A stretch of 64,000 nt of DNA from CAVSUZ01 sp963791885. GTDB lineage: Bacteria > Pseudomonadota > Alphaproteobacteria > Acetobacterales > Acetobacteraceae. This document shows positions 26,295 to 35,838 of this stretch, one piece after another; within the stretch, counting starts at the first letter, position 1; each line of letters starts with the position of its first letter. The stretch is taken from assembly GCA_963791885.1 (NCBI GenBank), contig CAWBUL010000004.1, positions 930,001 to 994,000 of the forward strand, written 5' to 3'. The translations under genes were made by a program, and so were the position numbers. The notes beneath the pieces are model-generated. The model was not told the origin of the DNA, made no database searches, and worked only from the letters and a program-made list of their open reading frames with translations.

Positions 26295-26308
26295 GACGCT
26301 CGCGAGAC
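26290..26308 (+). repeat. right copy of ACTGAGA-n2-CTCGCGAGAC direct repeat
   Basis: ACTGAGA, CG, then CTCGCGAGAC, in the same orientation as the copy at 22192-22211. It falls just outside the inverted-repeat pair and 18 bases from the fabF stop codon. Confidence 0.5.
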
Positions 26309-26325
26309 GAACGGTCCGATCGTCC

Positions 26326-27588
26326 CTACGCCGCCCTGCGGAAAACGATGCTCGCGTTCGTGCCACCAAACCCGAAACTGTTCGACAGCGCCGTGTCGAT
26401 CCGCCGTTCCTGAGCCGTCTTCGCCACCCGGTCGATCACACTCGGCCGGCTTGGCTCCTCCAGGTTCAGCGTCGGTGGCGCGACGTTGTCGCGGATCGCC
26501 AAGATAGAGAACACAGCTTCGACTGCGCCCGCCGCACCGAGCAGGTGACCGAGGGCCGACTTGGTGGAGGACATCGCCAGGCCGTTGGCGGCGTCACCGA
26601 ACAGACGCTCGACCGCCTCAAGCTCCAGGTCGTCGCCCAGCGGCGTCGAGGTGCCATGCGCGTTGACGTATTGAATGTCAGTTGGGGTTACGCGCCCGTT
26701 GCGCAGTGCAGCCGTCATGGCGCGGAAGGCGCCCTCGTGCCCCTCAGCAGGGGCGGTGATGTGATAGGCGTCGCCCGACATGCCGTAGCCGCCGATCTCG
26801 GCGTAGATCTTCGCGCCCCGGCGGACCGCATGCTCGTATTCTTCCAGCACGACGATGCCGGCGCCTTCGCCCATCACGAAGCCGTCGCGATCCTTGTCCC
26901 ACGGGCGGGAGGCAGCCGGCGGATTGTCGTTGAACCCGGTGGAGAGCGCGCGAGCGGCGCAGAACCCGGCGATGCCCAGTTCGTTGACCGCGGATTCGGC
27001 TCCGCCGGCGACCATCACGTCCGCATCGCCCAGCGCAATCAGTCGGGCCGCATCGCCAATGGCATGCACGCCGGTCGCGCATGCCGTAACCACGCAGTGA
27101 TTGGGGCCGCGCAGACCATATTTGATCGAGACCTGGCCGGCCGCGAGATTCGCCAGGGCGGAGGGAATGAAGAACGGCGAAAGCCGGCGTGCACGGCCCT
27201 GGGAGACCTGGACCGATGCCTCATAGATCGTCTGCAGACCGCCGATGCCGGACCCGATCATCACGCCGGTGACGTTCCGGTCCTCATCCGTTTCGGGAAG
27301 CCAGCCGGAGTCCTCGACCGCTTCGGTCGCTGCGACCAGCGCGAGTTGGATAAAGCGGTCCATCTTCTTCTGGTCTTTGATCGGGATCCATTCCGAGAGA
27401 TCCAGACCGCCATCCGCCTTGGTGCCATGCGGCACCTGGCCGGCCACCTTGCAGGGCAGGTCCTTCGTGTCGAAGGCCTGAATCGCGGTGATGCCGGAGT
27501 CGGCGTTGATCAGCCGCCGCCACACACGCTCCACGCCAAGTCCGAGCGGGCAAACAATGCCCATCCCGGTGACCACCACACGCCGCAT
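26326..27588 (-). CDS. fabF: beta-ketoacyl-ACP synthase II
   Basis: A 420-residue condensing enzyme that elongates acyl-ACP with malonyl-ACP in type II fatty-acid synthesis. The Cys-His-His triad is C170 in VVTACATGVHAIG, H311 in VNAHGTSTPLGD and H348 in SALGHLLGAAG. The start at 27588 follows GGAGTG by eight bases; two upstream TTG codons extend the frame but are unlikely. It is the last gene of fabD-fabG-acpP-fabF, 51 bases after acpP. The accessory patch begins right after its stop, which may have replaced its terminator. Confidence 0.96.
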   Translation of the reverse strand: MRRVVVTGMGIVCPLGLGVERVWRRLINADSGITAIQAFDTKDLPCKVAGQVPHGTKADGGLDLSEWIPIKDQKKMDRFIQLALVAATEAVEDSGWLPETDEDRNVTGVMIGSGIGGLQTIYEASVQVSQGRARRLSPFFIPSALANLAAGQVSIKYGLRGPNHCVVTACATGVHAIGDAARLIALGDADVMVAGGAESAVNELGIAGFCAARALSTGFNDNPPAASRPWDKDRDGFVMGEGAGIVVLEEYEHAVRRGAKIYAEIGGYGMSGDAYHITAPAEGHEGAFRAMTAALRNGRVTPTDIQYVNAHGTSTPLGDDLELEAVERLFGDAANGLAMSSTKSALGHLLGAAGAVEAVFSILAIRDNVAPPTLNLEEPSRPSVIDRVAKTAQERRIDTALSNSFGFGGTNASIVFRRAA

Positions 27589-27639
27589 CAACAATTCACT
27601 CCGCGGTTTCCTCCCGAGCGGCGCCCATGGGGGCAGACC

Positions 27640-27879
27640 TCAGGCCGCCTTCTGCTTCTCGATGTAATCGATAGCGTCCTTCACCGTGCTGATCTTCTCG
27701 GCTGCGTCCTCGGGGATTTCCACGCCGAAGGCTTCCTCGAACGCCATCACCAGTTCCACGGTGTCAAGGCTGTCGGCGCCGAGATCGTCAATGAAGGACG
27801 CCTCAGGCGTGACCTTGGACTCTTCAACGCCGAGGTGCTCGACCACGATCTTCTTTACCCGGTCAGCAATCTCGCTCAT
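27640..27879 (-). CDS. acpP: acyl carrier protein
   Basis: A 79-residue acidic four-helix carrier. The phosphopantetheine site is Ser37 in LGADSLDTVELVMAFEE. Length and the start MSEIADRVKKIVVEHLGV agree with AcpP of alphaproteobacteria. It lies between fabG (about 250 bases upstream) and fabF, the usual order. The upstream gap is long enough for its own promoter, consistent with the high demand for this protein. Confidence 0.97.
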   Translation of the reverse strand: MSEIADRVKKIVVEHLGVEESKVTPEASFIDDLGADSLDTVELVMAFEEAFGVEIPEDAAEKISTVKDAIDYIEKQKAA

Positions 27880-28131
27880 GGCTTGGTCAACTCCTGCTTG
27901 TTGGTGGAGGTCTGCGCCGGCAGGGCTGAATCAGGACCCGCCGCGTCGGATTCGTGAATGGCGGCGCGCTTAGCATGCTTTCTCCGGCTGCGACAATGCA
28001 GGCAGGCTCATATCAACCGGCCTCCTGGCCCCTGGATGTGCGCCCGGGGCTGGCGGGCGGTCGCGCGCGAAATCAAAGAGGGGACCAGCAAGCTGAATCG
28101 ATTGAAGGGCCAAACGTTCGGCTAGCTGGTA

Positions 28132-28869
28132 TCAAAACATTGCCATACCGCCATTGACGTGCAGCGTCGCTCCGGTGACCCAGCCCGCTTCATCCGAGGC
28201 TAGGTATGCCACCGCTCCCGCAATATCGGCGGGGTTCCCGAATCGCCCAAGCGGGATCGCCTGAAGCGCACGTTCTTTTACCTGCGGCCCGAGCAAATCG
28301 GTCATCGCCGTCACCACGAAGCCCGGCGCGACCACGTTCACCGTCACCCCTCGCGAGGCGACCTCCTGCGCCAGCGACTTACTCATGCCGATCAACCCTG
28401 CCTTGGCCGCGGCGTAGTTCGCCTGTCCCGGATTACCCGTCACGCCGACGATGCTTGCGATATTGATGATGCGGCCTGCCCGACGGCGCAGCATGCCGCG
28501 CAACGTGGCACGGATCAGCCGGAACGGCGCCGTGAGGTCCACTTCAAGCACGGACGCCCAGTCATCCTCCTCCATCCGCAGCGCCAGCCGATCCCGTGTG
28601 AATCCGGCATTGTTCACCACGATCCCTAGCGGCCCGGCCACCGCCTCCGCTTGCTCCGCGAGCGTGTCCGGCGCCTTCGGGTCGCGCAGATCGGCGGAAC
28701 AGGCAAAGGCACGCTCTCCGAGCTCGGTCCGCAGTGCCTCCAGGCGATCCGCCCGCGTACCCGAAAGGACCACAGACGCCCCCTGGGCATGCAGCGCACG
28801 CGCGATCGCCGCGCCAATTCCGCCCGAAGCGCCGGTGACCAGCGCCGCCTTGCCGTCCAAACGGAACAT
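28132..28869 (-). CDS. fabG: 3-oxoacyl-ACP reductase
   Basis: A 245-residue short-chain dehydrogenase that reduces 3-oxoacyl-ACP with NADPH. The cofactor motif is VTGASGGIGAAIA, NNAG is present, and the catalytic Ser-Tyr-Lys occur in INIASIVG and NYAAAKAG. The C-terminus VTGATLHVNGGMAMF is typical of FabG. The ATG overlaps the fabD stop by one base (TGATG), so translation is coupled. Confidence 0.96.
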   Translation of the reverse strand: MFRLDGKAALVTGASGGIGAAIARALHAQGASVVLSGTRADRLEALRTELGERAFACSADLRDPKAPDTLAEQAEAVAGPLGIVVNNAGFTRDRLALRMEEDDWASVLEVDLTAPFRLIRATLRGMLRRRAGRIINIASIVGVTGNPGQANYAAAKAGLIGMSKSLAQEVASRGVTVNVVAPGFVVTAMTDLLGPQVKERALQAIPLGRFGNPADIAGAVAYLASDEAGWVTGATLHVNGGMAMF

Positions 28870-29837
28870 CAGAATCCCTTTAGAACCAATTCGATCTCGG
28901 CTGGCGTTCCCGCCGCCAGCGCCGTGGCATCCGGTGCGATCCGTCTTACCAAGCCGCTCAGCACCTTGCCTGCGCCCACCTCGATGAAGGTATCAACCCC
29001 CAGCCGGGTCATCGCCTGCACGCTTTCCCGCCAACGCACTACGGCGGTCACCTGCTCCACGAGGAGGGAGCGGATCTCGTCTGGATCGGTTTCCTTCCGG
29101 GCCGAGACATTCGGCACGACCGGCGGCACCGGCGGAGCCAACGAGGCATCTTTCAGGGCCTCTGCCATCACCTCGGCCGCCGGCGCCATCAGCGCGCAAT
29201 GGAACGGTGCCGAGACGGGCAGCAGCATCGCCCGCCGCACACCTTGCGCCTTGGCAATGTCCACGGCGCGCTCCACGGCGCCGACATGCCCGGAGATGAC
29301 AATCTGTCCGCCACCGTTGTCGTTCGCAGGCTCCACAACCTCCGCCTCGCCCGACTCTGATCCGGGCAACGGAGCGGCGTCCGCGCAGATCAGGCGGACC
29401 TGGTTCATCTCCACGCCGATCAGCGCCGCCATCGCTCCTTCGCCCGCCGGCACGGCTTTCTGCATCGCCTGCCCGCGCAACCTCAGCAGCCGCGCCGCCT
29501 CACGGAGACTGAACGCCCCCGCCGCCGCCAGGGCGCTGTATTCGCCGAGCGAGTGCCCCGCTACGACGACGCCCTTTTCGCGGAGGGTAAAGCCGCCCTC
29601 CTTCTCCATGACTTGGAGCGTCGCAAGCGACATCGCCATCAGTGCGGGCTGCGCGTTCTCGGTCAGCGTCAGGTCCTCCAGCGGACCCTCGAACATCAGG
29701 CGGGAGAGGCTCTGGCTGAGGGTCTCGTTAACCTCCTCGAAGACCTCGCGCGCGGGCAGGAAGGCAGCAGCCAAGTCGCGCCCCATGCCAACAGTCTGGC
29801 TCCCCTGGCCGGGGAAGATGAACGCGCGCACCGCCAT
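28869..29837 (-). CDS. fabD: malonyl-CoA:ACP transacylase
   Basis: A 322-residue acyltransferase that loads malonate onto ACP. The N-terminal IFPGQGSQTVGMG and the nucleophile Ser96 in AGHSLGEYSAL are diagnostic, with the catalytic His in SAPFHCALM around residue 210. It is the first gene of the fab run. Only 57 bases separate it from the rne stop upstream on the same strand. Confidence 0.96.
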   Translation of the reverse strand: MAVRAFIFPGQGSQTVGMGRDLAAAFLPAREVFEEVNETLSQSLSRLMFEGPLEDLTLTENAQPALMAMSLATLQVMEKEGGFTLREKGVVVAGHSLGEYSALAAAGAFSLREAARLLRLRGQAMQKAVPAGEGAMAALIGVEMNQVRLICADAAPLPGSESGEAEVVEPANDNGGGQIVISGHVGAVERAVDIAKAQGVRRAMLLPVSAPFHCALMAPAAEVMAEALKDASLAPPVPPVVPNVSARKETDPDEIRSLLVEQVTAVVRWRESVQAMTRLGVDTFIEVGAGKVLSGLVRRIAPDATALAAGTPAEIELVLKGF

Positions 29838-29894
29838 GCTGGATTGTATCCTGGTACGTTCCTCGCCGGGGCGTATGCGCGCCCCCGGCGCCTG

Positions 29895-32525
29895 TCAACG
29901 CCGCCACCAACCCCGCTTCTTTTCCGCCGGCTGCTCGTCCGCGCCGACCATAATTGGCTTGATCAGCGGCTCGGGATCGTTGGCCGCCTCAGGCGCCGCC
30001 TCCTCGACCGGCATCTCTTCTGCGGCTGGCGAGGGTGGGCGAGGGATGTCCAGCTCCGCGTCGATCGCCGGGGGCGGTTCGGCTGGAGCCGGCACCGGCG
30101 CAGGTTCCGCCGTGGGGAGGATTTCGACCGTCGCCTGCCACACGGGTTCGGCTTGCTCCGCCAGTTCCATCGCGTCGAAGATGTCGAAGACCTGGCCGCC
30201 GAACGGATCGGCGGGTGTGGGACCGGCATAGACCGGTGGCATCTCCGGCTGGTCGGCCCCAGGCGCAGCGACGCTCGGCAGCACGTCCTTGTCGCGCGGG
30301 GACCGTCGCCGGCGCCGATTCCGCCGATCGCGATCCTCGGCTGGTCCCGGCGTCATCAGTTCCGGCACACCCTCGACCGCGGCTGGAACCGCTGTCTCCT
30401 CGCGAGCCTCGCCGTCCTCGCGGCGGCCGCCGCGCCGCCGGCGCCTGCGACGCCGCCGAGGCTGATCCCCATCCTCCTCGGGCGCACCACTCTCCGCTTC
30501 CGCCTCCTCGGCGGGCTGCTCCTCGGCCTCCTCCTTCTGGGCCGATTCCGGCGTGATCACCGGCGCCTGCTCCGGCACGGTCTGTGCCCGCACGCGTTCG
30601 ATCCGGTAAACCGGGGAGACCAGTCCCTCCTGCGTCAGGACCACCACGCGCATGCCATAGCGACTTTCGATCTCCAGAAGGCGCTGGCGCTTGTGGTTGA
30701 AGATATACAGCGCGATGGCAGGCGTGGTGTGCACCACAATTTCGGCGGCGCGGTGCCGCCCGCCCTCTTCTTCGACGGCGCGCAGCACCTGGATCGCAGC
30801 ACTCTCCACAGTGCGGATATGTCCTGTTCCGCCGCAATGAGGGCAGGGGACGAAACTGTTTTCTGCCAGCGACGGGCGCAGCCGCTGGCGGCTCATTTCA
30901 AGCAGGCCGAAATGGCTGATGTGACCGACCTGGATCCGTGCGCGGTCGGCCTTCAACGCCTCCTTCAACCGCCGCTCCACCATGGCGTTGTGTTTGCGGC
31001 TTTCCATGTCGATGAAATCGATGACGATCAGCCCTGCGAGGTCGCGCAACCGCAGCTGGCGAGCCACTTCATCCGCCGCTTCGAGGTTGGTGCGCAGCGC
31101 GGTCTCCTCGATGCCGCGTTCGCGGGTCGAGCGGCCGGAGTTCACGTCAATGGCCACCAACGCTTCAGTCTGATTGATGACCAGGTAGCCACCGGACCGG
31201 AGCTGGACGATCGGGCTCAGAATGGCGTCGAGCTGTGCGTCCACGCCGTTCCGTGCGAACAGCGGTTGATCCTGCGTGTCGCGCCACAGCTGCACCTTCT
31301 TCACGTGGCTCGGCATGAGCATGCGCATGAAGTCGCGCGCTGCCTTCCAGCCTTCCTCGCCGTCCACCTGAATGTCGTCGATATCGCGCGAATACACGTC
31401 GCGGATCGCGCGCTTGATGAGGCTCGCTTCCTCATAGACCAGCGTCGGCGCGATGGAGCGCATCGTGTGCTCCCGCACGTCGTCCCACAGGCGCAGCAGG
31501 TATTCGCAGTCCCGCTTGATTTCCGGCTTGGGCCGGTTGGCCCCGGCGGTGCGCACGATCAACCCCATGCCGTTCGGCAGATCGAGTTCCTCGATCACTT
31601 CCTTCAACCGGCGCCTGTCGGCGGGCGAGGTGATCTTGCGCGAGACGCCGCCGCCGCGTGGCGAGTTCGGCATCAGCACGCAGTAGCGGCCAGCCAGGGA
31701 GATATACGTTGTCAGCGCCGCACCTTTGGTGCCGCGCTCCTCCTTCACCACCTGCACGAGCAGGATCTGGCGGCGATGGATGACCTCCTGGATCTTGTAC
31801 TGGCGGAGGAAGCGCGGAGGAAGCCGCCGCTCCCGCGAGTCTTCCGTATCGTTTTCACCGCCGATCACCTCAGGCGGCGGTTCCTCGATGCTGGGTTCCT
31901 CGTCAGTGGCATCGGTTTCGGCCGAAGCCGCTTCGACCTCGGGCGCCGGTTCGATCGGCTGCTCGAGGAGTTCAATCGTGCCGCCTGATTCGTCTACAGG
32001 TTCGGCGAGCGCCAAATCCGGCTCCGGCGCAGCCTGGTCCGGGAGAACTTCCGGCGCTGTTTCGTACCGGGCAGGGAGGGGAGGGATGGCGAGAGCGACG
32101 GCTTCGTCCGCCGGCCTCGATTCCGGCTCGACGGAGTCAGTCTCGGGTTCGCTGGCCGGAGCAGTCTCCTCCTCCGCCAGTGTCACCGTGGCCCGGGATT
32201 CGACTTCCCGGTCTTCCTGTTCCTGGGCCGCCCGGGCGTCTTCCGCCTGCATGGCGAGCAGACGCTCCCGGTCCGCGACGGGGATCTGATAGTAGTCCGG
32301 GTGGATTTCGCTGAATGCCAGGAATCCGTGGCGGTTGCCGCCATAATCGACGAACGCGGCCTGCAGGCTCGGTTCGACGCGAACGACCTTGGCGAGGTAG
32401 ATATTGCCCTTGAGCTGCCGTCGGCCGGCTGTTTCGAAATCGAAATCCTCGAGGCGGTTACCGTCCAGAACCACCACGCGGGTTTCTTCCGCGTGGCTGG
32501 CATCGATGAGCATACGCTTGGTCAT
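29895..32525 (-). CDS. rne: ribonuclease E/G family endoribonuclease
   Basis: An 876-residue RNase E. The S1 domain at the N-terminus (NIYLAKVVRVEPSLQAAFVD) is split by an acidic, Pro/Glu-rich insertion of about 140 residues (95-235) and resumes with HRRQILLVQVVKEERGTKG. Catalytic Asp460 is in VAIDVNSGRST and Asp503 in VIDFIDM; the zinc link is CPHCGG at 561-566. The C-terminal third is disordered, with an arginine-rich block (RRRRRRRRGGRRED) and a final KKRGWWRR, likely for RNA and degradosome contacts. It processes rRNA/tRNA and starts mRNA decay. The insertion is known from alphaproteobacterial homologues. Confidence 0.95.
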   Translation of the reverse strand: MTKRMLIDASHAEETRVVVLDGNRLEDFDFETAGRRQLKGNIYLAKVVRVEPSLQAAFVDYGGNRHGFLAFSEIHPDYYQIPVADRERLLAMQAEDARAAQEQEDREVESRATVTLAEEETAPASEPETDSVEPESRPADEAVALAIPPLPARYETAPEVLPDQAAPEPDLALAEPVDESGGTIELLEQPIEPAPEVEAASAETDATDEEPSIEEPPPEVIGGENDTEDSRERRLPPRFLRQYKIQEVIHRRQILLVQVVKEERGTKGAALTTYISLAGRYCVLMPNSPRGGGVSRKITSPADRRRLKEVIEELDLPNGMGLIVRTAGANRPKPEIKRDCEYLLRLWDDVREHTMRSIAPTLVYEEASLIKRAIRDVYSRDIDDIQVDGEEGWKAARDFMRMLMPSHVKKVQLWRDTQDQPLFARNGVDAQLDAILSPIVQLRSGGYLVINQTEALVAIDVNSGRSTRERGIEETALRTNLEAADEVARQLRLRDLAGLIVIDFIDMESRKHNAMVERRLKEALKADRARIQVGHISHFGLLEMSRQRLRPSLAENSFVPCPHCGGTGHIRTVESAAIQVLRAVEEEGGRHRAAEIVVHTTPAIALYIFNHKRQRLLEIESRYGMRVVVLTQEGLVSPVYRIERVRAQTVPEQAPVITPESAQKEEAEEQPAEEAEAESGAPEEDGDQPRRRRRRRRRGGRREDGEAREETAVPAAVEGVPELMTPGPAEDRDRRNRRRRRSPRDKDVLPSVAAPGADQPEMPPVYAGPTPADPFGGQVFDIFDAMELAEQAEPVWQATVEILPTAEPAPVPAPAEPPPAIDAELDIPRPPSPAAEEMPVEEAAPEAANDPEPLIKPIMVGADEQPAEKKRGWWRR

Positions 32526-32900
32526 AGAGAAGAACGCTCCGGTGTGCCGCTTCGGCCGGACGCGCCTGGGATTGAGGGCGAGGGGGCTGGCGGCAAATAC
32601 GATGGAAAGGACCGAGGCGCCACGGGCGCGCCGAACCTGGCTGGAAAACGAGAATGGTGCCAGAGGGTTGGGCGGCGACGATCATCGACGGGCGGTCATT
32701 GGTCCCTTGCGGTGAACAGGCCGATCGCGGCCTGACGGGCTGTTCCGTGCCGGAGCAGGGCGGCCGGCCAGCGCAATCCCTGGCTGTCTCACCGCATCCA
32801 CGGTCGGGGGGTAAGTTGCACCCCGCGGCCCCAGGCTGGAACAATCCCCAACATGGCGTAAACCTGCCCGCGCCGCAAGCAGGCAACAAATGCCGGATGC
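32526..32900 (-). promoter_or_regulatory. 375-base leader and promoter region of rne
   Basis: No gene is recognisable between the rne start and the phospholipase C stop. The stretch is GC-rich with many short inverted repeats. In several bacteria rne has a long structured 5' leader through which RNase E limits its own mRNA; the size here would allow the same, but this is inference. The phospholipase C terminator should also lie here. Confidence 0.35.
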
Positions 32901-34231
32901 TTAATCAGCCAGGACTGGCGCCGTGGCGGCCGGATCTGAGAAGCTCGGGCGCCCAGTTTCGACATGCCCGGCGAAACGCCACCGGGAGTCCCCCGCCGCC
33001 ACCGAGACGTCATACCAATGGTAGCTGTCCCACGATGCGACGCTTTGTTGGCCAGGAGAAAGGGTGATCCGGCGGGTGTTGCCACCATAGGCGTTGTCGG
33101 TCAGGACCAACTGCAGCGCGGTCCCGCCGCGATTCGCGAGTGCCAGGGACAGCGTGTCGTCCGCAGCAGTGGCAGCGACCGTCAGCTCCGCAGTGCCCCG
33201 CTGGAAAGCGCGGTAGAACCCGTTCGGTCCATAGACTACCAGTTGCGGCGAGGACTCCGGCAGTGTCGCCTCCAGCCGGTCTCCGGCGCCAACGGTGAAG
33301 TGCCAGGGCAGGTCGATGCTCCCCTCGCGATAGACATACAGGGAAGCACCTTGCCGTCCGGTATTGGCGAAGCGCAGCGTCATTCCTCCACCCTCGCCCG
33401 GAACGAAATCCACCTCCAGCGCGTAGGGCAGAGGACACGCCGGGCGGGTCCCGGGTTCCTGCGGCATCAGCGTGCCTTCCACCCTGGGCGGCGTGGGTTC
33501 CGGCAATGTCCTTACTTCCTCGTCTGCGCGGGCGCGATAGCCCGCTGTGCTGATCAACTGCGCCGGATGCGCAGCCGGGCGCGTGAAGTCGAAGGCGCTT
33601 GTCAGATCGCCGCACACCGCGCGTCGCCATGGCGAAATGTTGGGTTCAGTCACGCCGAACCGCGCCTCGATGAGGCGAATCACGGAGGTATGGTCGGCCA
33701 CCTGGGAGTTGATGTAGCCGCCCTTGCTCCATGGCGAGATGACGAACATCGGCACGCGCGGCCCCAGCCCGTACGGCAGTTGGTCGTTGGTATAGTGCGG
33801 CTGGTGCAGGGGATTGACGACGTCGTGCACCTCGCCCGCCGTGCTGACGCTGCTCTGTCCCGGCAACACGGATGTGGGTGGCTGCGGCGGCACTATGTGG
33901 TCGAAGTAGCCGTCATTCTCGTCGTACATCACAAGAAGCACGGTGGTTGCCCATACTGCTGGGTCCGCGGTCAGCGCATCCAGCACCTGGGCAATATAGG
34001 TCGCACCATAAGCCGGCATGTATTTCGGATGTTCGGAGAAGGCCGCCGGCGGCATCAGCCAGGATACCTGGGGCAAGTTCTTCGTGCGCGCATCCTCTGC
34101 GAACTGGTCCAGCGTGCGGACCGAAAAGCCGCGCTCGCGGAGCGGCGAACCCTGCGGCGCGTCGATAAACTGTTGGAAATTCTGTAGGACATTGAGCCCG
34201 TAATTGCCGTTATACGGGTCCTGCCAGTCTA
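32901..34231 (-). pseudogene. phosphocholine-specific phospholipase C, C-terminal part (cut by IS5)
   Basis: The 3' part of a secreted phospholipase C. From the IS junction the frame reads DWQDPYNGNYGLNVLQNFQQ, then VLLVMYDENDGYFDHIVPP with metal-site residues, and VISPWSKGGYINSQ. Two C-terminal beta domains of the bacterial PLC type follow and the end is RFAGHVETGRPSFSDPA. The enzyme would split phosphatidylcholine to diacylglycerol and phosphocholine outside the inner membrane. Removing the IS joins QQG-LDWQDP without change of frame. Confidence 0.9.
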
Positions 34232-35095
34232 GGGCGAAGACTCATCTGACTACTTGAGGAAGTAGGCAAGGGCGGCGGCGATGCAGAGGGTGGAGACGAA
34301 AGTTTCGTCGAGCCGATCGTAGCGCGTTGCCAGGCGTCGAAAGTCCTTGAGGCGGCAGAAGGTGCGTTCGACGATATTGCGCCGCCTATAGGTGACGGCG
34401 TCGAACGGATAGGGCTGCTTTCGGTTCTTGCGGTTGGGGATGATGACGCGGCTGCCGCGGTCCGCCAGCCAACGGCGCAATTCGGCACTGTCGTAAGCGG
34501 CATCGGCGATCACGCGCAGGTCGGGCGGCAGTCGAGCCAACATTGCCTGCGCCGGCACGCTATCGTGGCGCTCACCGCCGGTCAGCGCGATGACCTTGGG
34601 TCGGCCGTGAGCATCAGCGATCAGATGGATTTTGGTATTGCGCCCGCCGCGGCTCGTCCCGATCCCACGCGAACCCCCCTTTTTCGCCGCCCGGCGCTGG
34701 CCGACCGGTGGACCTTGATATGCGTGCTGTCCAGCAAGGCTTCGGCCGGCGGGCCGCCGGCGCGCGCAAGTTCCATGAACACACGCTCCCAGATCCCGCG
34801 CACTGCCCAGCGCACGAACCGATTATACAGTGTCTTGCGTGGCCCATATTCCAACGGTGCGTCGGACCATCGGCAACCGGAGATGATGACTTGGATGATG
34901 CCGCTGATCACGCGCCGATCATCCACCCGTCGCTTGCCGCGTATGTAGACGGGCAGCAATGGGTCAATCTTCTCCCACTGCCCGTCGCTCAACCAGAAAT
35001 ACCCTGTGACCATGCTGCCCCGAATTGATGCAAACTCCGACCACAGGGAATCAACAACCTATTGATTTGGCAATAACCCAATTGGGTCTTCGCCC
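34232..35095 (-). mobile_element. IS5-family (IS427-like) insertion sequence
   Basis: An 864-bp element with ends GGGCGAAGACTCA (left) and, reverse-complemented, GGGCGAAGACCCA (right), flanked by TA duplications at 34230-34231 and 35096-35097. It encodes one transposase through a -1 frameshift. It is inserted into a phospholipase C gene. Confidence 0.92.
34250..35013 (-). CDS. IS5-family transposase, expressed by -1 frameshifting
   Basis: Two overlapping frames make one transposase of about 254 residues. The first (35013 to 34621) has FWLSDGQWEKIDPLLP, RWSDAPLEYGPRKTLYNRF and the first Asp in LLDSTHIKVHRSA. At GCGAAAAAGG a -1 shift leads to KGGSRGIGTSRGGRNTKIHL and then IADAAYDSAELRRW (second Asp) and NIVERTFCRLKDFRR (Glu). 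Such A-run shifts are known for IS427-group elements, so both frames are needed for activity. Confidence 0.88.
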
Positions 35096-35788
35096 TAATC
35101 CCTGCTGATAGACCTGCCAGGAAATACCGGCTGCCTGCAGCCGCTCGGGATACGTCGTCCACGTGAAAGGCGGCAGCTTCGGTATGTCCACCACGTCGTT
35201 GTTATCGATGACCGGGCCACCGCCCTGACCCGTGGGATCATTGGTCCCCGTCATCAGGAACATGCGGTTGGGATGGGTCGGGCCCGGCAGTGAGCAGAAG
35301 TAGTGGTCGCAGACGGTGAATGCGTCGGCAAGAGCGAATTGAAAGGGTATGTCCTCGCGCCTGTAGTGACCCATGGTCAGGTCCGTCTTGTTTGCCGGCC
35401 ATAGATCGTATCGGCCGCCATTGATGGCGGCCTGCGTCTTTTCCCAACTGTGGTCGAGCGAGCGCACGGCCTGCGCCGCAGTGCGCGCGGTGTTCAGATG
35501 GAACGGCAGAAGCCGTTGCTCCGGCGCGTCCTGGCGAGGCTGGAACCACACCGGCTTGCCATCCGCCAAGCGAAACGGAAACCGGTCATTATGCCCACGC
35601 ACGCCGCGCAGCGTGCCAAGGTAATGATCGAAGGACCGGTTCTCCTGCATCAGCACCACGATATGCTGCACATCTTCGATAGAGCCGGTGGTGTGGTCGC
35701 CAGGCAGGGCGAACGCGCGGCGGATACTGCCCACCGACAGTCCCGCGGCCACTGCGGAGAGTTTCAGAAATTCGCGGCGTTCGACCAT
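35096..35788 (-). pseudogene. phosphocholine-specific phospholipase C, N-terminal part (cut by IS5)
   Basis: The 5' part of the gene, starting with MVERREFLKLSAVAAGLS, a Tat signal (R-R-E-F-L-K) ending A-F-A. The body has HIVVLMQENRSFDHYLGTL, the catalytic nucleophile and metal block of phospholipase C / acid phosphatase proteins, then CSLPGPTHPNRMFLMTGT. Similarity ends at WQVYQQGL where the IS begins. GGAAGTGAGC precedes the ATG. Its promoter faces the divergent MBL gene across 50 bases. Confidence 0.9.
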
Positions 35789-35838
35789 GCTCACTTCCTT
35801 CGCTTGCGCAACCGTCCGCGGACGCGCATCACGGCAAG

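Noticed and set aside
26309..26325. Terminator after fabF (ACGAACGGTCCGATCGT)
   Set aside because: The near-palindrome has almost no loop and no T-run, so it is not a credible intrinsic terminator.
29553..31988. 811-codon plus-strand frame opposite fabD and rne
   Set aside because: It is a composition artefact of GC-rich third positions; the protein is Arg/His/Leu-rich and the opposite strand holds certain genes.
32526..32900. Small RNA or riboswitch in the rne leader
   Set aside because: Several short inverted repeats exist but none forms a known class; only a structured leader can be suggested.
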